From Candidatus Methylomirabilota bacterium (GTDB taxonomy: Bacteria; Methylomirabilota; Methylomirabilia; Methylomirabilales; 2-02-FULL-66-22), in NCBI GenBank assembly GCA_016208645.1, contig JACQXP010000113.1, positions 1 to 7,414 on the forward strand: a stretch of 7,414 nucleotides of DNA, written 5' to 3'. The notes beneath the pieces were generated by a model, which had not been told where the DNA came from, made no database searches, and saw only the letters and a list, made by a program, of their open reading frames with translations. How positions within the stretch are numbered: the stretch's first letter is position 1; each line of letters starts with the position of its first letter. The translations under genes were made by a program, and so were the position numbers. Below, piece by piece: positions 4,877 to 7,414 of the stretch.

Positions 4877-6165
4877 CGCGCAGCCCCCATGAGCAGGTTC
4901 GGTATCCAGAGGACGAGACCCGGGATGTAGGTGATCAGGGCCAGGGACACCAGCAGGGCAGCGATGTACGGCCACAGCTCCCGGGCCAGCGGCCACAGGG
5001 GGACTTGGCTGATACTGGAGACGGCATAGAGGCACATCCCTACCGGCGGGGTGAGGAGGCCGATCATCAGGTTCAGCGTCATCAGCACCCCGAAGTGGAC
5101 CGGATCCACGCCCACCCTTGCGACCAGGGGCATGAAGACCGGGATCGTGAGCAACATGATGGCGATCCCCTCCATGAAGCAGCCCAGGATAAGGAGAATG
5201 CCGTTGATGATAAGGAGGATGATCCAAGGCTGCCCGGTCAACGTCATCAGCCCCTCCACGATCATCGTCGGGATCCGCTGCTGGATCAGAAGCCAGCCGA
5301 AGAGGCTCGCCGCCGATATGATGAACATGACCCGGATAGTGTGCTCCAGCGTTTCCCAGAAGATGCGGGGAAGATCCGCTACGCGGATCTCCCGGTACAC
5401 GACCAAGCCGAGGATCAGGGCGTAGAGGCAGGCGACGACGGCGGCCTCGGTGGGGGTGAAGATCCCGGCCAGGATTCCCCCAATGATGATGACCGGGGCG
5501 CCGAGGGCCGCCGCCCCGTCCAGACTGCTGTCCAGCAGCTCGCGCAACGTCGCCCGCCGTTCGCGGGGGTAGCCCCGTTGCTCCGCAACAATGTAGACGG
5601 TAATCATCAGGGCCAGGCCCATTACCAGGCCCGGGAGGAACCCGCCCAGGAACAGCCGGCCGACCGACGTGCCGGTCATGCTGCCAAAGATCACGAAAGG
5701 GATGCTGGGAGGAATGATCGGGCCGATGGTGGAGGAGGCGGCGGTGACGGCCGCGCTGAAGCGGCGGTCATAGCCGGCTTTCAGCATGGCTTGGATCTCG
5801 ACCATGCCCAGACCGGCCGCGTCCGCCACGGCCGACCCAGACATCCCCGCGAAGATCATGCTCCCCACGACGTTGACGTGTCCCAACCCCCCCTTGATGT
5901 GACCGACCAGGCACTGGGCGAACCGGAAGATCCGTTGTGTCATGCCGCCCGTGTTCATCAGGTTGCCGGCCAGGATGAAAAAGGGGATGGCCAGGAGGGG
6001 GAAGCCCGTAGTGCCGGCGTACATCCGCTGGGGCACCATGCTGAGCAGGCCGGGCTCGCCCAGAGCCAGGAAGGTGAGGACGGCTGTCAGCCCCATACTG
6101 ACCGCAATGGGGAGTCCCAGGAGCATGAGCGCTCCCAGGGCCCCGAAGACAGCCAGGGTCACCAC
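4873..6165 (-). CDS. dctM: TRAP transporter large permease subunit (DctM)
   Basis: A 430-residue, very hydrophobic protein of standard DctM length, with about 11-12 membrane segments from residue 3 to about 425. Conserved family stretches are present: PFFILAGNLMNTGGM (61-75), MIFAGMSGSAVADAAGLG (103-120), STIGPIIPPSIPFVIFG (145-161), GIFTPTEAAVVA (234-245) and GLLTPPVGMCLY (369-380). DctM carries the substrate through the inner membrane with sodium coupling. The start codon is GTG at 6165, with a second GTG directly after it; GGGGGA lies about five bases upstream. It begins 29 nt after the dctP stop and ends overlapping dctQ, the usual operon layout. Confidence 0.96.
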   Translation of the reverse strand: MVTLAVFGALGALMLLGLPIAVSMGLTAVLTFLALGEPGLLSMVPQRMYAGTTGFPLLAIPFFILAGNLMNTGGMTQRIFRFAQCLVGHIKGGLGHVNVVGSMIFAGMSGSAVADAAGLGMVEIQAMLKAGYDRRFSAAVTAASSTIGPIIPPSIPFVIFGSMTGTSVGRLFLGGFLPGLVMGLALMITVYIVAEQRGYPRERRATLRELLDSSLDGAAALGAPVIIIGGILAGIFTPTEAAVVACLYALILGLVVYREIRVADLPRIFWETLEHTIRVMFIISAASLFGWLLIQQRIPTMIVEGLMTLTGQPWIILLIINGILLILGCFMEGIAIMLLTIPVFMPLVARVGVDPVHFGVLMTLNLMIGLLTPPVGMCLYAVSSISQVPLWPLARELWPYIAALLVSLALITYIPGLVLWIPNLLMGAAR

Positions 6166-6194
6166 GGTCTTCCCCCGTTCGCTCCCAGCCCGGC

Positions 6195-7214
6195 TTATTT
6201 CTTCCGCGCCGCTTCCACGAACTCCCGGAACTTCTTCGCGTTTTCCTCGCCCGCGTACTTCGCAACCCGCTCGTAGGCCGGGCCCATGAGCGCGCGGAAC
6301 GGCGCCAGGTCGGGCCGGGTCACCTGGACCCCCGCCTTCTCCATCTTGGCGATCAGATCCTCCTCCTCGGCCTGCATGACCTGGCGCATGTAGGTCCCGG
6401 CCAGTTGGCTCGCCTCCCGGAAGACCTTCTTCTGCTCGGGCGTCAGCTTGGCCCAGGTCTTGGCGCTGACCACGTGGATCTGGTTGTTATACACGTGGCG
6501 GGTGATGGCCAGGTATTTCTGCACCTCGTAGAACTTGGTGTAGTAAATCGTCGCAATGGGGTTGTCCTGCCCGTCGGCCACTCCCTGAGAGAGCGCCATG
6601 TACAGTTCGGGGAAGGCGATGACGGTGGTCACCGCCCCCAGCGCCTCCATGGTGGCCTGAAGCTGGACCTCGGGCGGGACACGGAGCTTCAGACCCTTAA
6701 TGTCCGCCGGGGTGCGGATGGGCCGCTTGTTGTTGGTAATGTGTCGGAATCCCCACTCCCAGTTGGAGAGGAGAATGAATCCTTCCTTCTCCGCCATCTG
6801 GCTGAACCATTGGAAGGACGGCCCATCCAGGACCCGGTGCGCGTGGGCATAGTCGTCATACAAGAACGGCATCATCACTGCCCCGAAGGCCTTGACCCAC
6901 TTGTCCAGTTGCCCCTGGGTGGGGGTGGCCATGTCGGTGACGCCCAGCCTCACCTGCTCGGCGACCTCAGGCGGTGCCCCCAAGGTGTTGGCCGGGAAAA
7001 TGTGGATCTTGATCTCCCCCTTCGTCCGTTCCTCTACCATGGTGGCGAACTGCTTGGCCGCGAGATGCCCCGGGTGGCTTTCGTCGGAGAAGTGACCGAA
7101 CTTCATCCGGATCACCCCGGCCTCCGCGGTGGAGCCGCCGACCGGACAGAGGACCAGCCCGGCCGCCGCCATTACGAACATCACTCCCAGCACACCCCTT
7201 CGCCGCGCGTTCAT
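6195..7214 (-). CDS. dctP: TRAP transporter periplasmic solute-binding protein (DctP/TAXI-unrelated DctP family)
   Basis: A 339-residue binding protein with an N-terminal signal peptide: MNARRR, then a hydrophobic core at 7-27 and probable cleavage after Ala-Glu-Ala near 30-32. The mature part starts near IRMKFGHFSDESHPGH. DctP hallmarks include GEIKIHIFPANTLGAPPE (66-83), the substrate-clamping region IKGLKLRVPP (172-181) with Arg179, the likely carboxylate ligand, and MALSQGVADGQDNP (206-219). Such proteins bind mono- or dicarboxylates and sugar acids and deliver them to DctQM. A GTG at 7220 is also in frame, but AAGGAGGT at 7221-7228 touches it directly and is six bases from the ATG at 7214, so I chose the ATG. 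First gene after the regulator; the ligand is not predictable by eye. Confidence 0.95.
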   Translation of the reverse strand: MNARRRGVLGVMFVMAAAGLVLCPVGGSTAEAGVIRMKFGHFSDESHPGHLAAKQFATMVEERTKGEIKIHIFPANTLGAPPEVAEQVRLGVTDMATPTQGQLDKWVKAFGAVMMPFLYDDYAHAHRVLDGPSFQWFSQMAEKEGFILLSNWEWGFRHITNNKRPIRTPADIKGLKLRVPPEVQLQATMEALGAVTTVIAFPELYMALSQGVADGQDNPIATIYYTKFYEVQKYLAITRHVYNNQIHVVSAKTWAKLTPEQKKVFREASQLAGTYMRQVMQAEEEDLIAKMEKAGVQVTRPDLAPFRALMGPAYERVAKYAGEENAKKFREFVEAARKK

Positions 7215-7220
7215 GATCAC

Positions 7221-7228
7221 ACCTCCTT
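7221..7228 (-). promoter_or_regulatory. Consensus ribosome binding site of dctP
   Basis: AAGGAGGT is a full match to the 16S rRNA anti-Shine-Dalgarno sequence, six bases before the ATG at 7214. It settles the start choice against the in-frame GTG at 7220. This is the strongest site in the cluster, in keeping with the excess of binding protein over permease usual in TRAP systems. Confidence 0.75.
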
Positions 7229-7292
7229 GGGGTGAACCCCCGTCGCCTGATCGTTCAGTGTGGACCGCCCGCTCTCACGCCTTGTCTGTTCC

Positions 7293-7326
7293 CCCGATTG
7301 CCCAATCGCCTCCTCGCCCGATTGCC
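7293..7326. promoter_or_regulatory. CGATTG/CAATCG palindrome plus direct repeat upstream of dctP, possible operator
   Basis: CGATTG (7295-7300), CC, CAATCG (7303-7308) form a perfect six-base inverted repeat. CCCGATTGCC at 7293-7302 is repeated exactly at 7317-7326, 24 bases away. The group lies between the end of the regulator gene and dctP, 79 bases or more upstream of the dctP ATG, where an operator for the adjacent regulator would be expected. It does not match the usual GntR GTxTAxAC form, so the link to that regulator is only positional. No convincing -35/-10 pair was found in the gap. Confidence 0.4.
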
Positions 7327-7329
7327 ACC

Positions 7330-7414
7330 TCATCCCCGGTCGCCGGGGGCGGCCGGCGGCATGGAGCTGAACTCGACGACCATCTGGTACCGGTCTCCGC
7401 GGAAGATGGACTTG
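7330..7414 (-). CDS. C-terminal end of a probable GntR-family (HutC/UTRA) transcriptional regulator, 5' part outside window
   Basis: The minus strand enters from the window edge in a frame that ends at the TGA at 7330-7332, giving 27 residues. SIFRGDRYQMVVEF matches the last beta strands of the UTRA effector domain, whose members typically end with an S.YRGDRYRF.V.L pattern. The tail MPPAAPGDRG is variable. Such regulators bind a small organic acid or sugar derivative and release DNA. The position just before a TRAP operon on the same strand fits a local, ligand-responsive repressor. The short length makes the family call tentative; the DNA-binding domain is not in view. Confidence 0.6.
   Translation of the reverse strand, partial: KSIFRGDRYQMVVEFSSMPPAAPGDRG

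Noticed and set aside
4852..6276. 474-codon open frame on the plus strand
   Set aside because: It lies opposite dctM and reads as a His/Asp/Gln/Arg-rich string without any family motif, typical of the antisense of a GC-rich membrane-protein gene.
6195..7214. DctP as a lipoprotein (Cys23 in the signal region)
   Set aside because: The residues before Cys23 (LVL) do not make a lipobox of the L-A/S-G/A-C kind, and a normal cleavage site follows.
7215..7220. GTG start of dctP two codons upstream
   Set aside because: The AAGGAGGT site directly abuts it, leaving no spacer; the ATG at 7214 has a six-base spacer.

Overview
The window is GC-rich, bacterial and densely coded, and every recognisable gene lies on the minus strand, so transcription runs from right to left. 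High GC, a TRAP-transporter catabolic cluster, ECF-sigma signalling and short G/C-rich low-complexity repeats between genes would fit a soil or subsurface lineage such as Methylomirabilota/Rokubacteria or a GC-rich (delta)proteobacterium. This placement is an inference from style only; there is no rRNA or other marker here.

Right block (7414 down to 2176) is a solute uptake and catabolism cluster. It starts with the last residues of a probable GntR/HutC-type regulator. A 115-nt gap with a repeated CGATTG/CAATCG motif follows, then a complete tripartite TRAP transporter in the order dctP (periplasmic binding protein), dctM (large permease) and dctQ (small permease). Next come a C-terminal remnant of a cyclase-family hydrolase, a PdxA-family dehydrogenase, and a 3-hydroxyisobutyrate dehydrogenase/tartronate-semialdehyde-reductase-like enzyme. 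dctM/dctQ and remnant/pdxA overlap by ATGA, and the other spacings are short, so this looks like one operon. The likely logic is: regulator senses an organic or sugar acid, TRAP imports it, and two NAD(P)-dependent dehydrogenases oxidise or reduce it. The PdxA-like protein keeps the three metal-binding histidines but has lost several residues that bind the phosphorylated substrate in E. coli PdxA, so its substrate is probably not that of vitamin B6 synthesis.

Left block (2165 down to 1) starts with a good sigma-70-type promoter just after the last catabolic gene. It holds an ECF sigma factor, a soluble 80-residue zinc-finger anti-sigma factor, and about 470 nt without a recognised gene that contains an unusual G-tract mirror repeat. 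Then come a candidate 38-residue hydrophobic small protein with a very strong ribosome binding site, and the 5' part of a cytoplasmic sulfite-oxidase-like molybdopterin protein that runs off the left edge. Order and strand suggest a sigma/anti-sigma redox module that may control the molybdoenzyme; that link is inferred.

The most notable points are the atypical PdxA-family active site, the truncated cyclase gene that still feeds into pdxA by an ATGA overlap, and the overlooked small gene between the sigma module and the molybdoenzyme. I saw no clear evidence for an entirely new system.
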